Assembly: GCA_025453435.1 (NCBI GenBank)
Contig: JALOQI010000048.1
Location: forward strand, 1 to 5,509
Length of the DNA: 5,509 bases
From: Candidatus Omnitrophota bacterium
GTDB lineage: Bacteria > Omnitrophota > Koll11 > Gygaellales > Profunditerraquicolaceae
Direction of reading: 5' to 3'
In this document: piece after piece, positions 5,403 to 5,509 of the stretch
Layout: each line of letters opens with the position of its first letter
How positions within the stretch are numbered: the first letter of the stretch is position 1
Made by a program: the position numbers and the translations under genes
Notes under the pieces: model-generated
The model's database searches: none
What the model saw: only the letters and a program-made list of their open reading frames with translations
What the model was told of the DNA's origin: nothing

Positions 5403-5509
5403 AACAGATAATAAAAAAGATGTTGATCCGCCTCAATTTCCGGAAGTGTGCGTCGTTGAGGCTTCAGCAGGCTCTGGCAAGACCTATGCGCTTGCCAGCA
5501 GATACCTGC
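5395..5509 (+). CDS. N-terminus of a UvrD/RecB/AddA-type helicase (partial, runs off the window)
   Basis: From GTG 5395 the frame encodes 38 complete residues and leaves the window open. VCVVEASAGSGKTYALASRYL carries a Walker A motif at residues 23-30 (ASAGSGKT) very close to the N-terminus. The xEASAGSGKT form followed by Y-x-L-A is typical of the RecB/AddA branch of superfamily 1 helicases, which resect double-strand breaks. UvrD/PcrA proteins usually have a slightly different lead-in, and without the rest of the protein the branch is not certain. GTG 5395 overlaps the rmuC remnant's stop codon (GTGCCTAG), suggesting translational coupling in the ancestral gene. TTG 5377 is the only other possible start in this open stretch, and no strong Shine-Dalgarno is seen for either. 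Confidence 0.78.
   Translation, partial: MPRTDNKKDVDPPQFPEVCVVEASAGSGKTYALASRYL

Overview
The window looks like a stretch of chromosome from a diderm (Gram-negative-type) bacterium. It encodes an outer-membrane-type lipoprotein, an AsmA-family envelope protein and a Sec-exported periplasmic protein. All genes lie on the + strand. The mix of AT-rich intergenic DNA, frequent ATA and AGG codons and these families is the style of uncultured diderm lineages such as Omnitrophota or relatives. That placement is an impression and not a demonstrated assignment.

Layout: (i) 1-66 may be the last 21 codons of an unidentified upstream gene. (ii) 83-820 encodes a CsgG-family lipoprotein. (iii) 821-902 is intergenic and holds two tandem hairpins that share the loop GAGCGAAGCGA but have different, fully complementary stems. 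The second hairpin overlaps a possible promoter. (iv) 924-2807 encodes an AsmA-family protein, best started at a GTG with a good Shine-Dalgarno sequence and not at the ATG at 903. One base later, 2809-3501 encodes a secreted DUF3108-type protein. The two form a tight envelope pair. (v) 3502-3611 is an AT-rich gap with a weak promoter candidate and a small palindrome. (vi) 3612-4298 encodes a membrane protein with an N-terminal GYF_2 domain. (vii) 4299-4356 carries a convincing extended -10 promoter whose predicted start point falls on the A of the next ATG, so rmuC is probably read from a leaderless transcript. (viii) 4357-5337 is rmuC, but its 3' part is broken. The reading frame jumps at 5251-5259, and about 40 residues normally present at the C-terminal end of the RmuC domain are missing. 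The true C-terminus continues in another frame to 5402. (ix) 5395 to the window end is the start of a UvrD/RecB/AddA-type helicase with an intact Walker A motif.

Functionally there are two themes. The left two thirds concern the cell envelope (CsgG-like lipoprotein, AsmA, DUF3108, GYF_2 membrane protein). The right end is DNA maintenance (RmuC, RecB/AddA-like helicase). No RNA gene, insertion sequence, CRISPR array or clear rho-independent terminator was seen, and no gene-free stretch exceeds about 110 bases. The items most worth checking are the twin constant-loop/variable-stem hairpins and the out-of-frame deletion in rmuC.
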